This document shows, one piece after another, positions 1-8,359 of a DNA stretch of 64,000 bases (its first letter is position 1; every line of letters begins with the position of its first letter). A program made the translations under genes and the position numbers. Source of the stretch: Kaiparowitsia implicata GSE-PSE-MK54-09C (lineage in GTDB: Bacteria > Cyanobacteriota > Cyanobacteriia > Elainellales > Elainellaceae); NCBI GenBank assembly GCA_019359435.1, contig JAHHHI010000102.1:62001-126000 (forward strand). The letters are read 5' to 3'. Under the pieces are notes generated by a model. It searched no databases. It worked only from the letters and a program-made list of their open reading frames with translations, and was not told where the DNA came from.

Positions 1-2
1 AT

Positions 3-1160
3 GCGCTTCTGTTCCTCGATCCGAAGAGCAAGCCATCCGTTCTGGATGACGAAGTGGAGGCCGCCGGCGAGATCGGCGTCGCGGTCGAGCGCGGTGAGGG
101 ATTGCCGCTGCGCACGTTGGAAGACCGGCCGTATCTACGGTATCCCGAACAGGCGACCTTCCATCCCCTGAAATATCTTCGTGGCTTGGCCGAAGCCTTG
201 CAGGAAAAAGGTGCTCGCTTCCATCCTTTCTCCGCAGTGGCAAAGATCTCCGAAGATAAGACGGGCGTACACATCGCGCTGGAAACCGGGCACACGGTCG
301 ACGCGTCCTTCGTCGTCGTCGCGACGAACTCCCCGATCCACGACCTTTTCGCCCTCCACACCAAGCAGGCTCCTTATCGAACCTACGCGATGGGCTTTGA
401 GATCGAGCGGGTTGCTCTTGCCGACGCCCTCTATTGGGACACCGAGGATCCGTATCATTATGTGCGCCTGACCTCAGGCTCTGATGGCAAGGACGTCCTC
501 ATCGTCGGTGGCGAGGATCACAAGACGGGCGAGGCCAACGACGCTCATGTGCGCTTTGCAGCCCTCACATCTTGGATCAAGACGCTCGTTCCGGAGCTGT
601 ACCGCTGGTCGGGGCAGGTCATGGACACGCTCGATTACGGCGCCTTTATTGGCCGCGAGGCCCATCGGAACCGAACCTTCGTCACGACAGGGGATTCCGG
701 CCAGGGCATCACGCACGGCGTCGTTGCCAGCCTGATCATTCCCGACCTGATCGAGGGCAAGGAAAACAAGTTCGCGACCGTGTACGAACCGGCGCGCAAG
801 CCGACCAAGGCCGCGATGACTTTCGTGAGCGAGAACAGCACCGCCATCACCAATCTGGCCAAGTATCTTGCGCCTGGGGAACTCGCATCCGTCGAGGAGC
901 TGGAGCCCGGGCAGGGCGCGATCATCCGGGACGGCCTCACCAAGATCGCCGCCTACCGCGCCGAGGACGGAACGCTCTACCAGCGCTCCGCCGTCTGCAC
1001 CCATCTCGGTTGTCACCTGCAGTGGAACGCCTTCGAGACGTGCTGGGACTGTCCGTGCCACGGATCGCACTTCGCGCCCGACGGCACCGTGCTCAATGGC
1101 CCGGCCATCGCTCCCTTAGCGGAAATCCCGACCGGCTCAGATGCCGAGGCGGAGGCGTGA
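3..1160 (+). CDS. FAD-dependent oxidoreductase with C-terminal Rieske domain (5' partial)
   Basis: The frame is open from the left edge, so the N-terminus and the usual FAD-binding GxGxxG motif lie upstream; about 385 residues are visible. The body resembles DadA-type amine/amino-acid oxidoreductases, with FAD-fold stretches such as VVVATNSPIHDLF and a late TTGDSGQGITHG. The last ~90 residues are a Rieske [2Fe-2S] domain with both ligand pairs intact (CTHLGC and CPCHGSHF). This two-domain architecture is known for soluble FAD/Rieske oxidoreductases whose substrates are mostly unknown. The stop codon overlaps the next start (GTGA), so the two genes are probably co-transcribed. The substrate cannot be inferred. 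Confidence 0.88.
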   Translation, partial: ALLFLDPKSKPSVLDDEVEAAGEIGVAVERGEGLPLRTLEDRPYLRYPEQATFHPLKYLRGLAEALQEKGARFHPFSAVAKISEDKTGVHIALETGHTVDASFVVVATNSPIHDLFALHTKQAPYRTYAMGFEIERVALADALYWDTEDPYHYVRLTSGSDGKDVLIVGGEDHKTGEANDAHVRFAALTSWIKTLVPELYRWSGQVMDTLDYGAFIGREAHRNRTFVTTGDSGQGITHGVVASLIIPDLIEGKENKFATVYEPARKPTKAAMTFVSENSTAITNLAKYLAPGELASVEELEPGQGAIIRDGLTKIAAYRAEDGTLYQRSAVCTHLGCHLQWNAFETCWDCPCHGSHFAPDGTVLNGPAIAPLAEIPTGSDAEAEA

Positions 1161-1450
1161 CCGTGAGCTGGGTCAGCATGGTGGGTTTCGCCGCGGCGCT
1201 CTGCTCAACGATCAGTTTCGTGCCTCAGGCCGCCCGCATCGTTCGGACCAGGGATACCAAATCGCTGTCGGCACCGATGTATGCGTTGACGACGACGGGC
1301 TTCTGCCTCTGGTTCGCCTACGGGGTCGCGCTCGGGCAATGGCCTTTGATCCTGACCAACGGCATCTGCGCCGTACTGGCAGGCTTCATCCTGTTCATGA
1401 CCCTCGCCAGTAAGAAGGTGAAGGACGCCACGGCGGAGACGCTGCAATGA
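1157..1450 (+). CDS. SemiSWEET family sugar transporter-like protein
   Basis: A 97-residue hydrophobic protein with three predicted membrane helices and the PQ-loop signature FVPQAARIVRTRDTKSLS near residues 20-37. SemiSWEETs dimerise to form sugar transporters in the inner membrane. The GTG at 1157 overlaps the upstream stop and gives full family length; GTG 1163 or ATG 1178 are alternatives. The stop overlaps the start of the VOC gene by four bases (ATGA), so the three genes look translationally coupled. Confidence 0.85.
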   Translation: MTVSWVSMVGFAAALCSTISFVPQAARIVRTRDTKSLSAPMYALTTTGFCLWFAYGVALGQWPLILTNGICAVLAGFILFMTLASKKVKDATAETLQ

Positions 1451-1824
1451 TCCATCATCTATCGGTCGGCACGAACGACATCGCCAGCGCGCGAAGGTTC
1501 TACGACGCCATTATGCCCGTCCTCGGGATGCGCTTGCTTAACGGCTCGGCGGGATCGGCCGACTACGGCGCCGCCTCATTCCTGTTCAGTGTCGAAACGC
1601 CCTTGGACGGCAAGCCCGCGACGCCCGGCAACGGTGTGCACGTCGCCTTCGCCGCCGGCCGGCGGGCGATGGTCGATCTGTTCTACGAGACGGCCCTGGC
1701 CCATGGCGGGCGCGACGCCGGCCCTCCCGGCCTGCGCCCGCAGTACGATGCCCACTATTATGGCGCTTTCGTCCTCGATCCCGATGGCAACAAGATCGAG
1801 GCGGTCACCTACTCCAGCAAGTGA
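1447..1824 (+). CDS. VOC (glyoxalase/bleomycin-resistance fold) protein
   Basis: A 125-residue single-domain protein beginning MIHHLSVGTNDIASARRFYD, a typical first beta-alpha unit of the vicinal oxygen chelate fold, and ending with DPDGNKIEAVTY, the usual last metal-ligand strand. Candidate metal ligands are His3/His4 and the Glu in KIEAV. It is the last gene of a coupled trio with the SemiSWEET and the Rieske oxidoreductase. The family includes dioxygenases, glyoxalases and resistance proteins, and the specific role is not visible. Confidence 0.85.
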   Translation: MIHHLSVGTNDIASARRFYDAIMPVLGMRLLNGSAGSADYGAASFLFSVETPLDGKPATPGNGVHVAFAAGRRAMVDLFYETALAHGGRDAGPPGLRPQYDAHYYGAFVLDPDGNKIEAVTYSSK

Positions 1825-1872
1825 CAGCTTCGGCTTCTTGTTGAGCCGCAGTTCGATCGCGACATAAACGGC

Positions 1873-1898
1873 TGAACCTTTTCACGAAGACGGGCGTT
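1873..1898 (+). promoter_or_regulatory. Possible EcfG-type promoter (TGAAC-N17-CGTT) before the DUF4142 gene
   Basis: TGAAC at 1873-1877 and CGTT at 1895-1898 are separated by 17 bases, one mismatch from the alphaproteobacterial general-stress consensus GGAAC-N16/17-CGTT. It lies 39 bases before the DUF4142 start. This is weak on its own but fits the better sites elsewhere in the window. Confidence 0.35.
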
Positions 1899-1936
1899 GC
1901 AGGGCTAACGGCGGGGGCTCATCGGGAAAAATCATC

Positions 1937-2455
1937 ATGGATCGTCGCACGCTCATTCAAGCTTCCCTCGCAGCATCACTGTTTCCGGCCGCGGCCCTCG
2001 CCCAGACCAGCGCGAATATGCCGACGCCCGAAACACGCCACGCCGCTGAGACCCTGGAAGCCGGCATGGTTTCCCTGGAGACGAGCAAGGCCGCGCTCGC
2101 CAAGTCGGCTGATGCGGCGCTCAAGCGCTTCGCCGAATTCGAGGTCGCCGAGCAGGAGACCATCGCCAAGGTCGTGAAGGCGGCGTCCAAGATGCCGGAA
2201 GGAAACCCGCCGAAGCTTGGGACCGAAGCCCAGTCCATGATCGACAAGCTCAAGGCGATGCCGGCCGGGAAAGAGTTCGACATGGCGTACTTCAAGGGAC
2301 AGATGGATGGTCACACCAAGCTGCTGAAGATCCAAGAGACCTATCTTGGCGCCGGCAAGGATCCGACCCATCGCGCGATCGCGATGCTCGCGATGGGCCA
2401 TATCAAGGAACACCTCGCCAACCTCGAAGGCATGAAAAAGACGATGGCCGGCTGA
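1937..2455 (+). CDS. DUF4142-type exported protein
   Basis: A 172-residue protein with a signal peptide (positively charged MDRRT, a hydrophobic core, and AAALAQ as a likely cleavage site near residue 23). The mature part is helical, Ala/Lys/Glu-rich and ferritin-like, as in DUF4142 proteins: AEFEVAEQETIAKVVKAA in the middle and HIKEHLANLEGMKK at the end. DUF4142 proteins are periplasmic and often belong to the general stress response of alphaproteobacteria; their molecular function is unknown. It is monocistronic. Confidence 0.8.
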   Translation: MDRRTLIQASLAASLFPAAALAQTSANMPTPETRHAAETLEAGMVSLETSKAALAKSADAALKRFAEFEVAEQETIAKVVKAASKMPEGNPPKLGTEAQSMIDKLKAMPAGKEFDMAYFKGQMDGHTKLLKIQETYLGAGKDPTHRAIAMLAMGHIKEHLANLEGMKKTMAG

Positions 2456-2764
2456 GCGTCCCGTTAAGTTGCCCCGGCCCGATCGAGGGCCGCACCTTGC
2501 CGGTGTTCTATGGGCCCGCTCTGCCTTCGTAACAGTGTCCCGAGGCCGAGCGAGCCTGCCAAGTCAATCCGAGGCACACGGGTCTCGCCGTGCACGAAGC
2601 AGGGCCCGCCCTGGTCTCGCAGACAGGCTGGCGGGCGTGGCGGGACCCGCCCGCACATTCGGGCGCTTGGACAATCGGGTGGTATTCGATCGGCTGATCT
2701 CGCGCGCTCAACCCGGGAGGTCGGAGGGCATAGGTCGAGGCGACAGCGTCACGGCATTAGAAGG
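2456..2764. other. Intergenic region, no supported gene
   Basis: About 300 GC-rich bases between the DUF4142 stop and the convergent permease stop. Short overlapping frames exist on both strands, but none has a convincing start or composition. No terminator with a U-tract was recognised. Confidence 0.6.
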
Positions 2765-3189
2765 CTAAGCGCCCACGACGGACGGCGGCGGGCCGGGATC
2801 GGTGCCGCTACGGGCCTTCGCCGCGCGATCCTCGAATTGTTTGCGTATCTGCTCAATCTTGTCCTCGTCGAGCTGCTCCAGATCCAACAGCTCCTCGCGC
2901 GCTCCCTCCAGCCGCACGATCAGCTCGTCGAGCTTGATCTGCATCGCAGCCGTGTCGCGGTTCTGGCTGTTCTGGATGATAGAGACCATCAAGAAGGTGA
3001 CGATGGTAGTCGAGGTGTTGATCACCAGCGGCCAGGTGGCGTTGAAGCCGGACAGCGGCCCCGACAACGCCCAGGAGACGACGATCGCGAGGGCGACGAA
3101 GAAGGTGGTGGGCTTGCCCGTCCATCGCGCGGTGCCTTGCGCCAGTCGGGTGAACAGGGACTGCTCGGTGCCGAGATCGCTCAGGCCAT
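2765..3189 (-). pseudogene. Low-affinity iron permease-like membrane protein, apparent frameshift at codon 2
   Basis: The protein matches the low-affinity iron permease (Fct-like) family: FTRLAQGTARWTGKP, a membrane helix (FFVALAIVVSWAL), then TWPLVINTSTTIVTFLMV, NSQNRDTAAMQIKLDELI and a charged C-terminus. The reading frame has no usable start: the only in-frame initiators are TTG 3067, which would remove the first helix, and a CTG. An ATG at 3189 begins MA and hits a stop; adding one base after ATGGC joins it to the rest. Either the gene is broken or a base is missing from the sequence. Substrate specificity in this family is poorly established. Confidence 0.6.
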
Positions 3190-3384
3190 CGTTTATCGAC
3201 TTGGGGTCTGGCTGGGTCTCGCTAGAGGTGAGGTCCTATAGATCAAGCGGCGGGCGGCCTTCGATTACGCGTCCGGGACGACGTGCTTCCGGTCCGCAAA
3301 CCGACATTAGGGCCAGTTGCATCGACCGGGTAATGTGAGATGGATCGCGCCCGCGGGGGTCTTGCGACGCGGCGATCGCAGGGT

Positions 3385-3409
3385 GGAACCATTCCTGCGA
3401 CGGCGGGTT
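3385..3409 (+). promoter_or_regulatory. Possible EcfG-type promoter (GGAAC-N16-GGTT) before the PAS kinase
   Basis: An exact GGAAC -35 element and a 16-base spacer precede GGTT (consensus CGTT). It is 43 bases upstream of the ATG at 3452. One mismatch, so provisional. Confidence 0.35.
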
Positions 3410-3451
3410 CTGCATGGTTTGGCTGATAATGGAATGGGGGCGTTCCGCACT

Positions 3452-3781
3452 ATGACTTCGGTGGAGGACGTTACGGGCGATCGCTATCGATTGCTGGTCG
3501 AAGCGGTCACGGACTACGCGATCTACATGCTCGACCCCGACGGCAAGGTCGTCAGCTGGAACCCGGGGGCTAGGCGTTTCAAGGGCTATGAGGACCATGA
3601 GATCATCGGCCAGCATTTCTCGCGCTTTTACACGCCGGAGGACCAGGCGACCGAGCTGCCGGCGAGGGCACTCAGGATCGCCCAGAGCGAAGGGCGGTTC
3701 GAGAACGAGGGCTGGCGCGTCCGCAAGGACGGGACCCGTTTCTGGGCCCACGCATCATCGATCCGATCGTCCATCCCGTGA
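3452..3781 (+). CDS. PAS-domain N-terminal part of a split hybrid histidine kinase
   Basis: This encodes one PAS domain (RYRLLVEAVTDYAIYML to GWRVRKDGTRFWA) and stops abruptly after TRFWAH. The second PAS domain in the following frame is nearly identical in layout, and family members continue with an IDPI..GRALGFAKITRDLTE segment. That segment is present in the +2 frame from about 3755 on (IDPIVHPVSGRALGF). Restoring one base after CACGC at ~3754 fuses this piece to the kinase at 3778. ATG 3452 begins right before the PAS domain; ATG 3434 is an alternative. Confidence 0.7.
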   Translation: MTSVEDVTGDRYRLLVEAVTDYAIYMLDPDGKVVSWNPGARRFKGYEDHEIIGQHFSRFYTPEDQATELPARALRIAQSEGRFENEGWRVRKDGTRFWAHASSIRSSIP

Positions 3782-5385
3782 GCGGACGCGCCCTGGGCTT
3801 CGCCAAGATCACGCGCGATCTGACCGAGCCCAAGAGGCAGCAGGAGGCCCTGCGGCGAAGCGAGCAGTCCTTCCGGCTCCTGGTCGAGGGCGTGACAGAC
3901 TACGCCATCTACATGCTCGACGAAGCCGGCACCGTCACCAACTGGAATGCCGGCGCGGAGCGCATCAAGGGATATCGCCCCGACGAGATCATCGGCCGGC
4001 ACTTCTCGGTCTTTTACACGGAGGAGGAACGCGAGACGAAGGTCTGGGAGCGGGCCCTGGCGACCGCGCGCTCCGCAGGGAGCTACCAGACGGAAGGGTG
4101 GCGGGTTCGCAAGGGAGGCGAGCGTTTCTGGGCGAGCGTGGCGCTCGATCCGATCCGCGACGATCAGGGCAACATCATGGGCTTCGCCAAGATCACCCGC
4201 GACATGACCGAGCGGCGCAAGTCCGACCAGGCCCTGGAGGCCGCGCGCGAAGCACTCTACCAGTCACAGAAGATGGAGGCGCTCGGGCAACTGACCGGCG
4301 GCGTCGCCCACGACTTCAACAACCTGCTCAACGCCGTCGTCGGTAGCCTGGAACTGCTGCGCAAGCAGGTGACAGACGAAAGGCAGCTCGGCCTGATCGA
4401 AAACGCCCTTAAGGGCGCGACACGCGGCATCACGCTGACGCAGCGCATGCTCGCCTTTGCCCGGAAGCAGAATCTCCAGGTGAGCTCGGTGAACGTCTAT
4501 GAACTCGTCGCCGGGATGACGGACCTGCTGAGCCGCTCGCTCGGACCCTCCATCGAATTGGAGACCTCCTTTCCGACCAGCCTCAAGCCCGCGGCGGCCG
4601 ATCCGAACCAGATCGAGCTGGCCATCCTGAACCTTGCCGTGAACGCGCGCGACGCCATGCCGGACGGCGGCAAAATCACGGTCTCGGCGCGGAACGAGAC
4701 GGTCGCCGCCGGGGGCGCCGGCCCGCTGCAGCCCGGCGAATATGTCCGCCTGGTCGTCAAGGACGCCGGCACCGGAATGGACCCGGAGACCCTCGCAAGG
4801 GCCTCCGAGCCCTTCTTCACGACCAAGGGCGTCGGCAAGGGGACGGGCCTGGGGTTACCCATGGTGCTCGGCACGGCGGCGCAGCTGGGCGGTCGCCTAG
4901 AGCTTGAGAGCCGGGTCGGGGAGGGCACCACCGCGACGCTGTGGCTGCCGGTCAGCAAGCCGTCTTCTGGGCCGATTGCAGACATTGCGAGTGTGGATGC
5001 TTCGCCTGCCGAAACGACCCCCTCGATCCGGGTGCTGGCGGTGGACGATGACGCCTTGGTCCTCATGAACACGGTCGCATTGCTGGAGGATTTGGGGCAT
5101 CAGGTCGTCGAGGCCAGTTCCGGGCGCGAGGCGCTCCGGATATTGGGCGAGGACGCCGCCTTCGATCTCGTCATCACTGACCAGGCGATGCCGCACATGA
5201 CCGGAAGCCAGTTGATCATCGAGTTGAACGACCGGTGGCCCGACATCCCGATCATTCTCGCGACCGGGTACTCCGAGGTGCCGGCCAGTCTGCCTGCCCA
5301 CGTCAAGCGGCTGGGGAAGCCGTTCTGGCAAAAGGACCTTGAAAAGGCCATCGCGGATTCCAGCGCGGGTAGGGCTCGACGTTAG
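3778..5385 (+). CDS. PAS-HisKA-HATPase-REC hybrid sensor kinase (main part)
   Basis: 535 residues. In order: the tail of the first PAS unit, a second PAS (~25-145), a HisKA dimerisation domain with phospho-acceptor His in GGVAHDFNNLL, a HATPase with N-box NLAVNARDAMPDGG and G-boxes (DAGTGMDPE, GKGTGLGLPMV), and a C-terminal receiver (RVLAVDDDALVLMN, acceptor Asp in LVITDQAMPHMTG, Lys in GKPF). No membrane segment, so a cytoplasmic PAS-sensing hybrid kinase. It is probably one gene with 3452-3781, separated by an apparent one-base deletion. Partner regulator unknown. Confidence 0.85.
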   Translation: MSGRALGFAKITRDLTEPKRQQEALRRSEQSFRLLVEGVTDYAIYMLDEAGTVTNWNAGAERIKGYRPDEIIGRHFSVFYTEEERETKVWERALATARSAGSYQTEGWRVRKGGERFWASVALDPIRDDQGNIMGFAKITRDMTERRKSDQALEAAREALYQSQKMEALGQLTGGVAHDFNNLLNAVVGSLELLRKQVTDERQLGLIENALKGATRGITLTQRMLAFARKQNLQVSSVNVYELVAGMTDLLSRSLGPSIELETSFPTSLKPAAADPNQIELAILNLAVNARDAMPDGGKITVSARNETVAAGGAGPLQPGEYVRLVVKDAGTGMDPETLARASEPFFTTKGVGKGTGLGLPMVLGTAAQLGGRLELESRVGEGTTATLWLPVSKPSSGPIADIASVDASPAETTPSIRVLAVDDDALVLMNTVALLEDLGHQVVEASSGREALRILGEDAAFDLVITDQAMPHMTGSQLIIELNDRWPDIPIILATGYSEVPASLPAHVKRLGKPFWQKDLEKAIADSSAGRARR

Positions 5386-5551
5386 GAACCTGAATTGAAC
5401 AGTCGCTGAAGGCCAGGAACGGTGTGCGAAACGGGGCGGGCCGTTTCGATCTAGGTGGGCGTCGATCCAATCATGGCTTTGACATCCCGTCTCATGTCGA
5501 CCAGCGGCGTGGACACACCCGCCAGCATCGATGAAATGGCTGGGGAGCCTG

Positions 5552-6830
5552 ATGAAGATTGCCAAATATCCGCTGGTCCTTGCGGCCGTATCCGCTGCGA
5601 TGGGCGTGCTGGCCTGTTTGGTGGTGGCAAACCTGCTGCCCGAGCGACGCGAGCTCGAGCAGCCGTTGCCCACCATCTCGCGTCTTCCGACGCCCAGTTC
5701 CGGACATCGATGGGAGCGCTGTTCGGCTCCAACAGCATTCCTGGAAACAGGGTGGAGACGCTGGTCAACGGCAACGAGATTTTCCCGGCATGCTTCGGGC
5801 CATGCGCGCGGCCAGTAACACCATCACCTTCGAGACCTACATCTACTGGCGTGGTGACATAGCGGACCAGTTCGCCGATGTGCTCGCCGAGAAGGCGCGT
5901 GCGGGCGTCAGTGTGAAGGTCCTGCTTGATTGGGTTGGAAGCATCCCGATGGACGAAGGCCTGATCCAAAAAATGCGGACGGCTGGCGTCGAGGTGGTTC
6001 GATTCCGCCCAGTCAAGTGGAACACGATCGACCGCATCAACAACCGGACACACCGCAAGCTCCTGATCGCCGATGGCCGCATCGGCTTCACGGGCGGCGT
6101 CGGCATCGGGGACGAATGGAATGGTGATGCCAGGACGCCCGCAGAATGGCGCGACACGCACTACCAACTCGAAGGGCCGGCCGTCTCGGAGCTTCAGGCC
6201 GCCTTCGCCGAGCATTGGATCGAGGCCACCGGCGAACTGCTGATGGGGGATCGGTACTTTCCGGCGCTGGCACCCATCGGGGACTTCGACGCGCAGGTCG
6301 TGGTGAGTTCGACCCATCAGCGCAACGTGATGCATCTCATGCTCATGACGGCCTTCGCATCCGCCGAGAGGAATATCCGCATCGGCACGCCGTATTTCGT
6401 GCCCGACGCGATCACCCGTAGCCAACTTCTGGAAGCGAGGAAGCGCGGAGTGGAGATCGAGATCATCGTCCCGGGCGCAAAGACGGATGCGCGGGTTGTC
6501 AGGAACGCGTCGCGCTACTTCTGGGGAGAGCTGCTCCGGGCGGGCGTCAGGATCCATGAGTTCGAGCCGACGATGTATCACAGCAAGGTCGTGATCGTGG
6601 ACGGGATCTGGACGTCGGTGGGATCAACCAACATTGACGAGCGTGCGCTTCGCCTGAACGACGAAGCGAACATCAATTTCCACGACCGGCGTTTCGCTCA
6701 ACGCCAGATCGAGCTGTTCGAGGCCGATCTCAAGCGGTCGACCCTCTATACGTTGGCCAGATGGGAACAGCGGACCTTTACGGAAAAGTTGTCCGACTGG
6801 CTGGCTAGCCTGCTGCGCTCACAAGTCTAG
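5552..6830 (+). pseudogene. Phospholipase D / cardiolipin synthase-like protein with two apparent frameshifts
   Basis: The C-terminal part (ATG 5790 to 6830) carries both HKD motifs of the PLD superfamily, HRKLLIADGRIGFTGG and HSKVVIVDGIWTSVGS, as in cardiolipin synthases. The N-terminal part is spread over two other frames: a membrane anchor (MKIAKYPLVLAAVSAAMGVL, start ATG 5552 behind a GGGGAG site) up to ~5680, then FRTSMGALFGSNSIPGNRVE up to ~5790. Both junctions need one added base, near TCTCGC at ~5680 and near CCCGGC at ~5789. If the sequence is right, only a truncated catalytic part is made. The substrate would be phosphatidylglycerol or another phospholipid. Confidence 0.72.
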
Positions 6831-6926
6831 ATCAGATCGAGGCATGGAAGCGTTCCGTACTGCGAAGCGGTCGCGCCTTTCGGCAAGGTAAGGAAAGGAC
6901 GCCGACGGCGCGATAACCTTCTGGAT

Positions 6927-7307
6927 TCAGCTTTTCGAACGGATGGCGATCTGGAGCAATTCCATTTTCGCCGCGAACTCATCAAGCGCAATTGGTTTGC
7001 TGATCGTGCCCAGCGACACTGCCGCGTGCTCGGCCGCAATATGTTCCTGACCGCTGATGAAGAGCGATACGATTCCGCGCTCATACAACCATGCTGCGGC
7101 TGCCGGGCCGGTCGCGCCATCGGCGAGATCGATGTCGACCAACGCCGCATCCATCTCAATCCCGTCGATGGACGCCTTGAGATCGGAAAAGCTGGCGAGC
7201 GATCCGGCGAATATGTGTCCAAGGTCTTCGATCATGGCTTCGACATGAAAGACGATCAGAGGATTGTCTTCCAGATAGAAAATGCGAAGAGGCCTGTTGG
7301 CGGTCAT
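6927..7307 (-). CDS. Single-domain response regulator
   Basis: 126 residues forming one receiver domain: acidic pair in IFYLEDNPLIV, phospho-acceptor Asp in ALVDIDLADG, and Lys in TISKPIALDEF. There is no output domain, so it acts by protein contact or as a phosphate shuttle. The ATG at 7307 overlaps the stop of the upstream HisKA_2 kinase (ATGA), making it the third gene of a coupled KaiC-like/kinase/regulator operon. A longer frame begins upstream but would be antisense to the kinase's in-frame sequence. Confidence 0.9.
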   Translation of the reverse strand: MTANRPLRIFYLEDNPLIVFHVEAMIEDLGHIFAGSLASFSDLKASIDGIEMDAALVDIDLADGATGPAAAAWLYERGIVSLFISGQEHIAAEHAAVSLGTISKPIALDEFAAKMELLQIAIRSKS

Positions 7308-8359
7308 GAGCTCCGAGGGGTCTGTGTCAGCCGAGATAGAGGCGCCTGAGCCATGAACCGCAATCCCTCGGGCGCGAAAGCGAAGGTCGGGCGTGACCCG
7401 AACAGACCTGTCAACGCCGAGCGCATATAGCGTGTTCCATAGCCGACGCGGGTCGGCTCGACGACCGGTGGACCTCCTGTTTCGGCCCAATGCATCGTGA
7501 GGACCGGATCCGGGGCCGGGGACAAGTCCCACGTCACCGCCACGTGCCCTTCCGGCGTAGACAACGCGCCGTATTTGATGGCGTTTGTCGCCAGCTCGTG
7601 CAGGCAAAGCGCCAGAGTGGTGCCGGCCGCGCGCGACACGAGCACGGCGGGGCCGCTGATCTGGATGGCGGATCGCTCCTGGGAGCGGTAGGGGGCGAAC
7701 GTGGCGCCGACGACCTGATCCAGCGCGATCTCGTCGGCTCCCTCGTCAAAAGCGACGGCGTGGACGTTCGATAGTGCGCTCAGGCGCCCGGCAAAATCTT
7801 CCGACAAACCGTCGATCGAGGTCGCACCCCGCCGCGTCATCTGGAAAATCGAAATCACACTGGCGAGGATATTTTTGACGCGATGATTGAGTTCGAGCCG
7901 CAGCTCGGTTTCGCGTTCGAGATAATCCCGCACCTCGCGTTGTCGGAACCGCGTGAGAAGCGCCGATTGAATCCCGCTGACCAGTTCCAGCGCGGCGACG
8001 GGGCGTTGATGGAACGTCTGGCGCGACCGTGGCCAAGCGGCGGTCAGCGCCGATTGAATTTGCCGGGCAGGCGCCGCCCGGTCGAGCAGGATGACGATCG
8101 GAATTTCTGACCAGTTCGGCTGGTCTGCCAAAAATTGCGCTATAACTTTAATCGCGGCGGGGTTCAGGGCCTCGTGGGTAACGACGACAACCCCGGGCAA
8201 CTCCGCAAGACGATCGCCCAGATCCTCGGCGGTCGCCGCTTGAGCCCGAATTCCGTGCTCAAGCAGAAGCGACGTCATGTACGCGGCATCCTTGCGATAG
8301 GGCGCAAGGACGAGCACCCAATCGAGCATGCCGATACCGTCCTGCACGAAAAAGCTCAC
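7304..8359 (-). CDS. HisKA_2/HWE-type sensor histidine kinase with degenerate N-terminal receiver-like domain
   Basis: 351 residues. Residues ~10-130 look like a pseudo-receiver (LVLAPYRKDAAYMTSLLLEHG). The HisKA_2 region has the acceptor His in LRLELNHRVKNILASVISIF, typical of HWE/HisKA_2 kinases that feed the alphaproteobacterial general stress response or light sensing. The HATPase part has LCLHELATNAIKYGALS. The start is GTG 8359, overlapping the KaiC-like stop (GTGA). It likely phosphorylates the adjacent single-domain regulator. No membrane segment. Confidence 0.88.
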   Translation of the reverse strand: MSFFVQDGIGMLDWVLVLAPYRKDAAYMTSLLLEHGIRAQAATAEDLGDRLAELPGVVVVTHEALNPAAIKVIAQFLADQPNWSEIPIVILLDRAAPARQIQSALTAAWPRSRQTFHQRPVAALELVSGIQSALLTRFRQREVRDYLERETELRLELNHRVKNILASVISIFQMTRRGATSIDGLSEDFAGRLSALSNVHAVAFDEGADEIALDQVVGATFAPYRSQERSAIQISGPAVLVSRAAGTTLALCLHELATNAIKYGALSTPEGHVAVTWDLSPAPDPVLTMHWAETGGPPVVEPTRVGYGTRYMRSALTGLFGSRPTFAFAPEGLRFMAQAPLSRLTQTPRSS

